Assembly: GCA_003446015.1 (NCBI GenBank)
Contig: DMBU01000003.1
Span: forward strand, 1 to 7,866
DNA length: 7,866 bases
Reading direction: 5' to 3'
Origin: Bacteroidales bacterium
GTDB lineage: Bacteria; Bacteroidota; Bacteroidia; Bacteroidales; UBA12077
Under the pieces are notes generated by a model. The model worked only from the letters and a program-made list of their open reading frames with translations. It did not search any database and was not told where the DNA came from. Position 1 is the stretch's first letter, and each line of letters begins with the position of its first letter. Of the stretch, positions 1 to 5,317 are shown in pieces. A program made the position numbers and the translations under genes.

Positions 1-22
1 ACTAGTGATATTTGTCTCGTAA

Positions 23-34
23 TTGTTCGAACAA
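23..34. repeat. 12-bp perfect palindrome TTGTTCGAACAA
   Basis: The bases form a perfect palindrome about 120 nt upstream of the first peptide gene. A two-fold symmetric site of this size could be an operator for a dimeric regulator or part of an RNA hairpin. Nothing in the window shows which. The sequence GATATTTG (7-14) just upstream resembles the Bacteroidota -7 box TAnnTTTG with one mismatch, but any -33 element would fall outside the window. Function is inferred and weak. Confidence 0.4.
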
Positions 35-52
35 ATACAAGGAAAGGACAAA

Positions 53-79
53 CCGTTTCTAATCTTAACAAAAAAACGG
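53..79 (+). promoter_or_regulatory. Possible leader hairpin CCGTTT / AAACGG
   Basis: Arms 53-58 and 74-79 are reverse complements separated by 15 nt. This is one of four inverted repeats packed into the 151-nt leader before the first GG-peptide gene. It could fold in the 5' UTR, but the stem is only 6 bp and could occur by chance. Confidence 0.25.
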
Positions 80-93
80 AATGCCCTTAACAA

Positions 94-111
94 GTCGGTT
101 TTAAAACCGAC
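94..111 (+). promoter_or_regulatory. 18-nt perfect palindrome in the first peptide-operon leader
   Basis: GTCGGTTTTAAAACCGAC is a perfect palindrome with GC-rich ends, 41 nt before the ATG at 152. As RNA it gives a five-pair GC-rich stem closed by an AU-only loop; as DNA it is a symmetric site for a dimeric protein. No U-tract follows, so it is not a convincing terminator. It sits between GCCCTTAA (83-90) and TAAAATTAA (113-121), an order that recurs before the peptide gene at 4713. A cis-regulatory role is inferred. Confidence 0.5.
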
Positions 112-148
112 GTAAAATTAATCAATTTATTAACTTTAAAATTTTACG
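111..148 (+). promoter_or_regulatory. Inverted repeat enclosing the ribosome-entry region of the first peptide gene
   Basis: CGTAAAATT (111-119) and AATTTTACG (140-148) are perfect 9-nt reverse complements with a 20-nt spacer. The second arm ends three bases before the ATG at 152, so a folded stem would place the initiation region at the base of a hairpin. The stem is AT-rich and only moderately stable. It abuts the palindrome at 94-111 and shares base 111 with it. Translational control is possible but not demonstrated. Confidence 0.35.
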
Positions 149-151
149 ATT

Positions 152-331
152 ATGAAGAATTTAGAATTAAATGCTTGTGGTATTCAAGAAATGGATACTT
201 TGGAAATGAAACAAACTGATGGCGGGTTAGTTTTTTGGGCTGTTGTGGGTGCTGGGTTATTGGTTGCTGCAGGGGCAGCAATTATTAATGATTGGGACGA
301 CTTTAAAGATGGATTCGCAAGTGCTTTTTAA
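152..331 (+). CDS. GG-leader bacteriocin-like peptide 1 (59 aa)
   Basis: This is a small secreted-peptide precursor, probably of the class II (lactobin A/cerein 7B-like) bacteriocin type. It starts MKNLELNACG and has a 25-residue leader ending EMKQTDGG, with Glu at -8, Met at -7, Thr at -4 and Gly-Gly at -2/-1, the recognition pattern of C39 peptidase transporters. The 34-residue core is hydrophobic and rich in Gly and Ala (residues 26-45), then ends in an acidic, aromatic tail NDWDDFKDGF (46-55). The only Cys (residue 9) lies in the leader, so the mature peptide has no disulfide or lanthionine. Export would use the PCAT encoded at 2094. The next precursor starts 23 nt downstream. The start is the first ATG after an A/T-rich leader, as is usual in Bacteroidota. 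The target and the activity are unknown; a signalling peptide is an alternative. Confidence 0.85.
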   Translation: MKNLELNACGIQEMDTLEMKQTDGGLVFWAVVGAGLLVAAGAAIINDWDDFKDGFASAF

Positions 332-354
332 TTAAATTATTAAAAAATAAAATC

Positions 355-519
355 ATGGAAAATATAACATTATTAAATCAGAATGAATTAATCATTATTA
401 GTGGCGGTAATTTTGCTTGGGATGCAGGATGGCTACTCGGTAATATCATAACAGGTTCTTTTGTTACTCCCTATGGAACAGTGGATGCTATGATTGATTA
501 CGCCGTACATTACGCTTAA
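355..519 (+). CDS. GG-leader bacteriocin-like peptide 2 (54 aa)
   Basis: This is a second small precursor, cotranscribed with peptide 1. Its leader is short (18 residues) and ends NELIIISGG, with Glu -8, Leu -7, Ile -4 and Gly-Gly at -2/-1, which is the classic C39 recognition pattern. It differs from the MKNLE...EM..T leaders of peptides 1, 3 and 4. The 36-residue core begins NFAWDAGW, is aromatic and glycine-containing, and ends DYAVHYA, with no Cys and little net charge. Because it is paired with a different peptide in the same transcript, a two-peptide bacteriocin with peptide 1 is a reasonable inference, but there is no direct evidence. The short length and the leader motif support the coding call. 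Confidence 0.8.
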   Translation: MENITLLNQNELIIISGGNFAWDAGWLLGNIITGSFVTPYGTVDAMIDYAVHYA

Positions 520-550
520 GCAGAATTAGGATTAATATATCTATAGCAAA

Positions 551-661
551 ATGAAAAACAAAACAATAATATCTTTTTTGATCTTTATCCTTTCCTTTTT
601 GTTCTTTTATTTCGTAATTTTCGAGAATTGGGATAAAATAGTGAGGTTTCTTTTTTTTTAA
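551..661 (+). CDS. 36-aa Phe-rich single-pass membrane peptide, possible immunity or accessory protein
   Basis: The ATG follows peptide 2 by 31 nt in the same direction. The product begins MKNKT, then has one hydrophobic helix (about residues 6-24), and ends FENWDKIVRFLFF; ten of its 36 residues are Phe. Lysines at the N-terminus suggest an N-in topology. There is no GG motif, so it is not a precursor like its neighbours. Small hydrophobic proteins beside class II peptides are often immunity or accessory factors, and that is inferred here by position only. Its NWD segment resembles the NDWDDFK tail of peptide 1. The stop codon directly follows nine T residues (651-659). Removing one T would join the frame to an open stretch ending at 719, giving 55 residues, so the true C-terminus is uncertain. 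Confidence 0.55.
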   Translation: MKNKTIISFLIFILSFLFFYFVIFENWDKIVRFLFF

Positions 662-813
662 TTTAAGATTAACTCAAGGGAGATTGAATCTATATCAGAA
701 GGATTATGTTAAAACATAGTACGACTGAAAGAAATTGCATATCATACATTTAGTGCATTATGCAATAGCTTGCAAGACGACATATTTTGTAATAATTTTT
801 GCATGATAATATT
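662..813. other. Intergenic region between the first peptide operon and the exporter genes
   Basis: No gene of useful length is seen. The first part (662-719) is open in the +1-shifted frame of the 36-aa peptide, reading as a polar, basic stretch that ends DYVKT. Further on are an inverted repeat ATTGCATA/TATGCAAT (734-741, 759-766) and an overlapping TGCAT-T-ATGCA (754-764). A loose promoter-like pair, TTG (770-772) and AATTTTTG (794-801) with a 21-nt spacer, resembles Bacteroidota TTG...TAnnTTTG. It lies upstream of the hairpin at 814, so transcription from it would have to pass that terminator to reach the exporter genes. Confidence 0.3.
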
Positions 814-846
814 AAAAGTAGTGCGTTTTCAAAACGCATTACTTTT
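814..846 (+). terminator. Strong intrinsic-terminator-like hairpin, nearly symmetric
   Basis: Arms 814-829 (AAAAGTAGTGCGTTTT) and 831-846 (AAAACGCATTACTTTT) pair along their whole length with a single G-T wobble (821/839). Realistically this is a 12-bp stem with an A/T loop. The 3' arm ends in TTTT followed by ATTT, giving a U-rich tail on the + strand. The opposite strand also ends in a T-run, so it may work both ways. It lies after the first peptide cluster and only 33 nt before the adaptor ATG at 880, so it either ends the peptide transcript or attenuates readthrough into the exporter genes. Confidence 0.75.
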
Positions 847-879
847 ATTTAAGTATAAATAAACAGGTTGTCAATTTTG

Positions 880-2049
880 ATGAATCAAATGATATTCCCC
901 ATTTCAATTACTCAATTTTCCACGGAAAGCCTAATTAAAAAGCATTCTACCAAAAGCAAAGCCATTTATTGGCTTTTAATTTTTGTAGTTATACTATTTG
1001 GCATAGCCATATTTTATGTTAAGGTAGATGTAAATATACACAGTGGCGGACTAATCACTTCCACAGAAAAGGCAACGCCAATTGGCTCTCCAGTTTTCGG
1101 CTACGTAAAAACGCTTTTAATAAAGGAAAATGATTTTGTTAAGGCAGGAGACACATTAGTGGTTATCGATACTGTTGATATCGGAAAAAACGCAAAAAGC
1201 ATTCACGAAAAACATTCATTTTATAAAGAGCAGAATAAAGACCTGGAATACCTTTGTTCATTATCGAAATGGGATATTCTGGATACGGCAAAAGTTTTCA
1301 ACCCCTTATTTAAATTGGAACTCCAAAAGTTCAAATCCGATTTAAAATATCAAAAACTCGAAATAGCAATACTTAAGAAAAATTACCTCAGAAATAAGGA
1401 ATTGCATGAAAAAAAGGTAATTCCCAATGCTGAGTTCGAGCAAGTCAATTATAAGTATGAAAACGCTCAATTACAATACAATAAAATTTTCGACAATCAA
1501 ATGGCTCTCTGGCAAAGCCAATTCAATCAAAATAGAATTGTTATCTTTAATTTAAATGAAAATATAAATAGCCTACAAATAGAATTTCAAAAACATTTTA
1601 TACTATCCCCCATTGAAGGCTATATACAGGAGCTTTCGGGTTTAAAAGCCAAAGGGATGATTTATCCGAATCAGGATATCTGTGTTATTTCTCCATCTTC
1701 AGATTTAATTGTTGAAACCTATGTAACAACATCGGATATTGGTTTAATAAGGCTCAGCCAAAATGTAAAATTCAGGGTTGATGCCTTTAATTATAACCAA
1801 TGGGGCATGCTAAGTGGAGAAGTTAGCGAGATAGCCAACGATATCTCTGTTTCCGAAAACGGTGTTCCTTCTTTTAAAATCCGCTGTAAATTAAATGGTA
1901 CAACTTTATCTTATCAGGGAAAAACAGTGGAAATTAAGAAAGGGATGACCTTAAACGCCAACTTCTTTTTAGCCAGAAGAACCATATCACAATTATTTTA
2001 CGATAATATCACCGATTGGTTTGACCCCAACGAAACCCAAAATTTATAA
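880..2049 (+). CDS. HlyD-family periplasmic adaptor (membrane fusion protein) of a peptide exporter
   Basis: This is the membrane-fusion subunit that links the inner-membrane ABC exporter to an outer-membrane channel. With the ATG at 880 it has 389 residues. It shows a short cytoplasmic N-terminus and one transmembrane helix (about 28-47, IYWLLIFVVILFGIAIFYV). The first half of a biotinyl/lipoyl-like domain follows (about 66-98, with GSPVFGYV and VKAGDTLVVID). A long charged alpha-hairpin/coiled-coil region runs from about 105 to 235. The second lipoyl half is at about 238-270 (FILSPIEGYIQEL), and a beta-barrel region extends to the C-terminus. This order and length are normal for HlyD-type adaptors of Bacteroidota PCAT systems. 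The PCAT gene follows after 44 nt. A TTG at 868 would add four residues (MSIL); ATG 880 is preferred, and a further in-frame ATG lies at 889. No TolC-like partner is encoded in this window. Confidence 0.92.
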   Translation: MNQMIFPISITQFSTESLIKKHSTKSKAIYWLLIFVVILFGIAIFYVKVDVNIHSGGLITSTEKATPIGSPVFGYVKTLLIKENDFVKAGDTLVVIDTVDIGKNAKSIHEKHSFYKEQNKDLEYLCSLSKWDILDTAKVFNPLFKLELQKFKSDLKYQKLEIAILKKNYLRNKELHEKKVIPNAEFEQVNYKYENAQLQYNKIFDNQMALWQSQFNQNRIVIFNLNENINSLQIEFQKHFILSPIEGYIQELSGLKAKGMIYPNQDICVISPSSDLIVETYVTTSDIGLIRLSQNVKFRVDAFNYNQWGMLSGEVSEIANDISVSENGVPSFKIRCKLNGTTLSYQGKTVEIKKGMTLNANFFLARRTISQLFYDNITDWFDPNETQNL

Positions 2050-2093
2050 CCCTAAACTTACTAAAATTTCAAACCTTTTGCTCCCAATCTTAA

Positions 2094-4274
2094 ATGGCAC
2101 TATATAAAAAGAAGAAAATCATAGTTAAACAAAGAGACATTACAGATTGTGGTGCGGCTTGTTTAATGTCAGTTTCGGCACATTATAATTTACATATTCC
2201 GGTTTCAAAAATACGCCAATATGCCAATACCGATAAAAAAGGAACAAATGTATTAGGACTAATCGAAGCCTCCGAAAAACTAGGTTTTATTGCAAAAGGT
2301 GTAAAAGGAAATTACGATGCTCTATTAAAAATCCCCAAGCCTGCCATTGCACACCTTCATCTCAAAAAGAGGAACTTATTGCATTATGTAGTTATTCTAA
2401 AAGTAACAGAGGCACAAATTGACATCATGGATCCGGGGACAGGTGAAATTAAAAAGTTAAAAAAAGAAGAATTTTTGGAAGATTGGACCGGGATTCTGGT
2501 TATTCTGGTACCCGGCGACGCTTTTGAAATTAAGAACGAAAGAGTCTCCAATTTCACACGCCTTTTCTTTCTGTTAAAGCCTCATAAACTTGTTATGATA
2601 CAAGCCTTGATTGGCGCTGTTTTCTTTTCAATTATTGGTCTTTCAACCTCCATTTATATTCAAAAAATAACAGACTTTGTTTTTGTAAATGGCAACAAAA
2701 ACCTACTCAACTTAATGAGTGTCGGGATGATTGTGCTGATTGTCGTTCAGGTTCTTCTTGGTATATTCCAGACTGTATTTACTTTAAAAACAGGACAGCT
2801 GATCGATGCTCGTTTAATATTAGGTTACTACAAACATTTACTTAAGTTACCACAGCGTTTTTTCGATACCATGCGGACTGGAGAGATTATATCTCGTATT
2901 GGAGATGCGGTTAAAATTCGAGCTTTTATAAACAATACATTAATCAGTCTTATTGTCAATATTTTAATTGTTGTATTCTCTTTTGTTTTGATGTTTATTT
3001 ATTCCTGGAAGATGGCTTTAATTGTAATGGCAATTATTCCATTGTATATTATTCTCTATTATATTACGAATAAGCTGAACAAGAAAACGGAACGTAAAGT
3101 AATGGAGCAATCTGCCGACCTGGAAAGTCATTTGGTTGAATCCTTAAATACTGTCGGTACAATAAAGCGCTTTGGAATTGAAGATCATTTTAATATTCGA
3201 ACTGAAAATAAATTTATAAAACTATTGGAAACGGGTTATACTTCGGGTTTAAACTCCGTTTTTACTTCCTATTCAACAACTTTCTTTTCGCGTTTATTCA
3301 CGATTGTCGTATTATGGACAGGAGCTTATTTTGTTTTGTCAAATGAGTTAACACCAGGCGAACTAATGTCTTTCTATGCGATATTGGGTTATTTTACAGG
3401 CCCTTTGAACGGATTAATCAATGTGAATAAAACAGTACAAAACGCATTTATTGCTTCTGACCGTTTATTTGAGATTATGGATTTGGAGCACGAGAGCGAA
3501 AATAAGATAGGGCTTACAATCGAGATGCTGGGAGAAATTGTATTTTCAAAAGTTTCTTTCCGGTATGGGTCGAGAGTCGATGTTTTTAGTGAATTTGATT
3601 TAAAGATCGAAAAAAGTAAAATTACAGCCATCGTTGGCGAAAGCGGCTCTGGAAAATCTACCTTGATACATCTTTTGCAAAATATTTATCCAATTACAAG
3701 CGGTAAAATTTTTATTAATAATATTGATATCACCCAAGTTGATAATTATTCTCTTCGGAAAATTGTCGGGGTTGTTCCACAAACTATCAATCTATTTAAA
3801 GGAAACATTGCCGAAAATATTGCTATTGGCGATTTTGAACCCGATATGAATAAGGTAATGCAAATTAGTATGAAAGTTGGGATTCAAAGTTTTATTGACG
3901 AATTACCACAAGGTTTTTTTACAGATGTTGGAGAAAATGGTCTTGCATTATCTGGTGGTCAACGCCAAAAAATTGCTTTTGCAAGAGTTTTATACCGAGA
4001 ACCTGAAATAATAATTCTAGACGAGGCGACCTCCTCACTCGATTCGGAGAGTGAGGAGCAAATAATGAATGTTATTCAGGAATTAAAATCAGAGAATAAA
4101 ACCATTATTATGATTGCTCATCGGTTGAGTACGGTTCTTAATGCAGATAGAATTGTAGTAATGGAAAAGGGCAAGGTAATAGAGAGTGGTTCACATTCTG
4201 AATTATTTAAACTAAAACAAAAGTATTATCATTTATGGCAAAAGCAAATGCCTGTTAAAGATAAAACTGCTTAA
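2094..4274 (+). CDS. Peptidase-containing ABC transporter (PCAT), bacteriocin/microcin processing and export
   Basis: This inner-membrane protein both cleaves GG leaders and exports the released peptide using ATP. An N-terminal C39 cysteine peptidase (about 8-140) carries QRDITDCGAAC with oxyanion-hole Gln13 and nucleophile Cys19, then His97 in LLHYVV and Asp113 in MDPGTG, so the catalytic triad is complete. Six membrane helices follow (about 166-188, 204-228, 280-302, 304-325, 397-415, 421-442). The nucleotide-binding domain has Walker A GESGSGKST (515-523), Q-loop Gln563, signature LSGGQ (619-623), Walker B ILDEATS with Asp643 and Glu644, and H-loop His676. All ATPase motifs are intact. At 726 aa it has normal PCAT length. 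Its likely substrates are the five GG-leader peptides encoded on either side (152-519 and 4713-5217). It is probably cotranscribed with the HlyD adaptor. Confidence 0.97.
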   Translation: MALYKKKKIIVKQRDITDCGAACLMSVSAHYNLHIPVSKIRQYANTDKKGTNVLGLIEASEKLGFIAKGVKGNYDALLKIPKPAIAHLHLKKRNLLHYVVILKVTEAQIDIMDPGTGEIKKLKKEEFLEDWTGILVILVPGDAFEIKNERVSNFTRLFFLLKPHKLVMIQALIGAVFFSIIGLSTSIYIQKITDFVFVNGNKNLLNLMSVGMIVLIVVQVLLGIFQTVFTLKTGQLIDARLILGYYKHLLKLPQRFFDTMRTGEIISRIGDAVKIRAFINNTLISLIVNILIVVFSFVLMFIYSWKMALIVMAIIPLYIILYYITNKLNKKTERKVMEQSADLESHLVESLNTVGTIKRFGIEDHFNIRTENKFIKLLETGYTSGLNSVFTSYSTTFFSRLFTIVVLWTGAYFVLSNELTPGELMSFYAILGYFTGPLNGLINVNKTVQNAFIASDRLFEIMDLEHESENKIGLTIEMLGEIVFSKVSFRYGSRVDVFSEFDLKIEKSKITAIVGESGSGKSTLIHLLQNIYPITSGKIFINNIDITQVDNYSLRKIVGVVPQTINLFKGNIAENIAIGDFEPDMNKVMQISMKVGIQSFIDELPQGFFTDVGENGLALSGGQRQKIAFARVLYREPEIIILDEATSSLDSESEEQIMNVIQELKSENKTIIMIAHRLSTVLNADRIVVMEKGKVIESGSHSELFKLKQKYYHLWQKQMPVKDKTA

Positions 4275-4287
4275 TAATTACTTAATC

Positions 4288-4295
4288 AAGGAGGT
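4288..4295 (+). promoter_or_regulatory. Orphan Shine-Dalgarno-like AAGGAGGT
   Basis: This perfect anti-16S complement lies 25 nt before the ATG at 4321, too far for normal use. No ATG or GTG lies 5-10 nt downstream, and the reading frame of the HTH gene offers no start codon between the site and 4321. It is notable because the other genes here lack such sites, but it may be chance. Confidence 0.25.
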
Positions 4296-4320
4296 TTCTG
4301 GTTTCCACAAATATTTAACT

Positions 4321-4650
4321 ATGAATTATATAAAGAAAATTGAAAGAATTGAGCGATTAGATAAGCACCTGAAGCTCAGAATGACTGGAAGTGCTGATGA
4401 ATTAGCAAGAAAGCTTAATATAAGCAAAAGGCAATTATTCAGGACAATAGAAGAACTGAAAGATTATGGAGCCCCTATTGAATATAGCCGATCACTTAAA
4501 ACATTTTTTTATCAAAAAGAATTCTTTGAAATAAAAACCAATTTTTCCATTCAATTTATTACAGATGGAGAGAAAAAGAACATTTTCGGAGGGAATTTCT
4601 CAAATAAACACTTCCGCGCCATGTTTTGTCATTGGGCAACAATAATTTAG
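4321..4650 (+). CDS. Small HTH transcriptional regulator-like protein with a C-terminal GG motif
   Basis: This 109-aa protein has an N-terminal winged-HTH (HTH_11/DeoR-like) domain. Residues about 5-20 form a basic helix and 24-46 the helix-turn-helix (SADELARKLNISKRQLFRTI). A wing follows at about 50-64 (GAPIEYSRSLKTFFY). Proteins of this architecture commonly sit beside small-peptide genes in Bacteroidota. It lies 46 nt after the PCAT gene and 62 nt before the third peptide gene, so it is the natural candidate regulator of the peptide operons. There is no sensor or WYL domain; after the wing come only about 45 residues. These include EKKNIFGG (84-91), which mimics the GG leaders of the neighbouring precursors, and an 18-residue tail with four basic or His residues and one Cys (103). 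DNA binding is inferred from the fold; the role of the tail is unknown. Confidence 0.8.
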   Translation: MNYIKKIERIERLDKHLKLRMTGSADELARKLNISKRQLFRTIEELKDYGAPIEYSRSLKTFFYQKEFFEIKTNFSIQFITDGEKKNIFGGNFSNKHFRAMFCHWATII

Positions 4651-4701
4651 CCCTTAATTATTGGAGAAATCGACTTCCTCTTTAAATGTCGATAAAATTA
4701 A
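4650..4701 (+). promoter_or_regulatory. Leader element of the second peptide cluster (GCCCTTAA, inverted repeat, TAAAATTAA)
   Basis: GCCCTTAA (4650-4657) is followed by the inverted repeat ATCGAC (4669-4674) / GTCGAT (4688-4693) and then by TAAAATTAA (4693-4701), just before the ATG at 4713. The first peptide operon has the same order: GCCCTTAA at 83-90, a GTCGG...CCGAC palindrome at 94-111, and TAAAATTAA at 113-121. GCCCTTAA begins 63 nt before the ATG here and 69 nt before it there. A shared regulatory element is inferred. The first base overlaps the HTH stop codon. Confidence 0.4.
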
Positions 4702-4712
4702 AATTTAAAAAT

Positions 4713-4865
4713 ATGAAAAATTTAGAAAATTTTGGCGTTCAGGAAATGAACGCCAAAGAAATGAGAAATACTGACGGAGGTACTTGGGCTCTTATTTCTT
4801 TTATAGTCGTCATAGTACTTCTTGCAATTAATGGATTAACTGAAGACAGGTTTCCAACCGAGTAA
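4713..4865 (+). CDS. GG-leader bacteriocin-like peptide 3 (50 aa)
   Basis: This precursor starts MKNLENFGVQEMNAKEM and ends its 23-residue leader with RNTDGG, having Glu -8, Met -7, Thr -4 and Gly-Gly at -2/-1. The leader closely matches that of peptide 1 (both share MKNLE, QEM, and TDGG). The 27-residue core is a single hydrophobic stretch (about 25-39, WALISFIVVIVLLAI) followed by a short polar tail ending TEDRFPTE. It has no Cys. The core could span a membrane as one helix, which fits a pore-forming class II-type peptide. It is the first of three tandem precursors and follows the HTH gene by 62 nt. The ATG follows an A-rich stretch, as with the other peptides. Confidence 0.83.
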   Translation: MKNLENFGVQEMNAKEMRNTDGGTWALISFIVVIVLLAINGLTEDRFPTE

Positions 4866-4894
4866 AGAGTAAAACAAATACTAAATCAAAAAAA

Positions 4895-5059
4895 ATGAAA
4901 AATTTAGAACAAATGATGCTTATCGAATTGGATGAGAGGGAAATGAAAGAAACAAATGGAGGAAGCGTTCTAGGCGCTTTAGCACTACTTGTAGCACTTG
5001 CTGTAGGAGCACTAGTTGGGGTGTATATTAAATCAACCTTGCCACCAAATACTGATTAA
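4895..5059 (+). CDS. GG-leader bacteriocin-like peptide 4 (54 aa)
   Basis: This precursor shares its first 15 bases (ATGAAAAATTTAGAA) with peptide 3, so the two leaders are paralogous. The 23-residue leader ends EMKETNGG, with Glu -8, Met -7 and Thr -4. The 31-residue core is a Gly/Ala/Leu/Val helix (about 24-44) containing a GxxxG motif (Gly38-Gly42), followed by a polar tail KSTLPPNTD. GxxxG helix-packing motifs are characteristic of two-peptide bacteriocins. There is no Cys. It lies 29 nt after peptide 3 and only 2 nt before peptide 5, so peptides 4 and 5 are almost certainly translated from one message, which suggests a partnered pair. Confidence 0.83.
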   Translation: MKNLEQMMLIELDEREMKETNGGSVLGALALLVALAVGALVGVYIKSTLPPNTD

Positions 5060-5061
5060 AA

Positions 5062-5217
5062 ATGGAAATTATACGAAAAAATGCTGATCTTAGATTTTTA
5101 ACAAATGATGAGTTAAAATCGATTAATGGTGGAACTCCATTTATTGTTGTTGTTGCTCTATTTTTTTTATTAGGTGTAGCTTTAGGATTAAACGCTGATA
5201 TACCACCTTCAGAATAA
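5062..5217 (+). CDS. GG-leader bacteriocin-like peptide 5 (51 aa)
   Basis: This is the last of the three tandem precursors. Its leader is diverged at the start (MEIIRKNADLRF) but ends DELKSINGG, with Glu -8, Leu -7, Ile -4 and Gly-Gly at -2/-1; this class matches peptide 2 rather than peptides 1, 3 and 4. The 27-residue core is strongly hydrophobic (about 27-43, FIVVVALFFLLGVALGL), carries GxxxG (Gly38-Gly42) like peptide 4, and ends DIPPSE. Both 4 and 5 end in a Pro-Pro acidic tail. The start codon lies 2 nt after the stop of peptide 4, indicating translational coupling. Pairing with peptide 4 as a two-component peptide is inferred. Confidence 0.82.
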   Translation: MEIIRKNADLRFLTNDELKSINGGTPFIVVVALFFLLGVALGLNADIPPSE

Positions 5218-5317
5218 AGCAACAACCTACCAATCTACTTATTTAATAAAAATTTTCAGTAAACTTAGGGCATTAATATTAGCTAACAATTTATACTGTT
5301 TTAAAAAACACTAAAGA

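Noticed and set aside
706..753. 15-codon ORF (MLKHSTTERNCISYI) after AGAAGGATT, upstream of the hairpin at 814; considered as an attenuator leader peptide.
   Set aside because: Too short to distinguish from chance, no run of regulatory codons, and about 60 nt from the hairpin with no visible alternative structure.
3389..3782. Two minus-strand ORFs of 80 and 60 codons inside the PCAT gene.
   Set aside because: They lie opposite the highly conserved nucleotide-binding domain and show no recognisable features, so they are shadows of the real gene.
5028..5225. 65-codon minus-strand ORF covering peptide 5.
   Set aside because: It is the antisense of a well supported GG-leader gene; its composition reflects the complement of that gene.
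5297..5310. TGTTTT-AA-AAAACA inverted repeat after the last peptide gene, considered as a terminator.
   Set aside because: The loop would be two bases, the stem has almost no GC, and no T-run follows.
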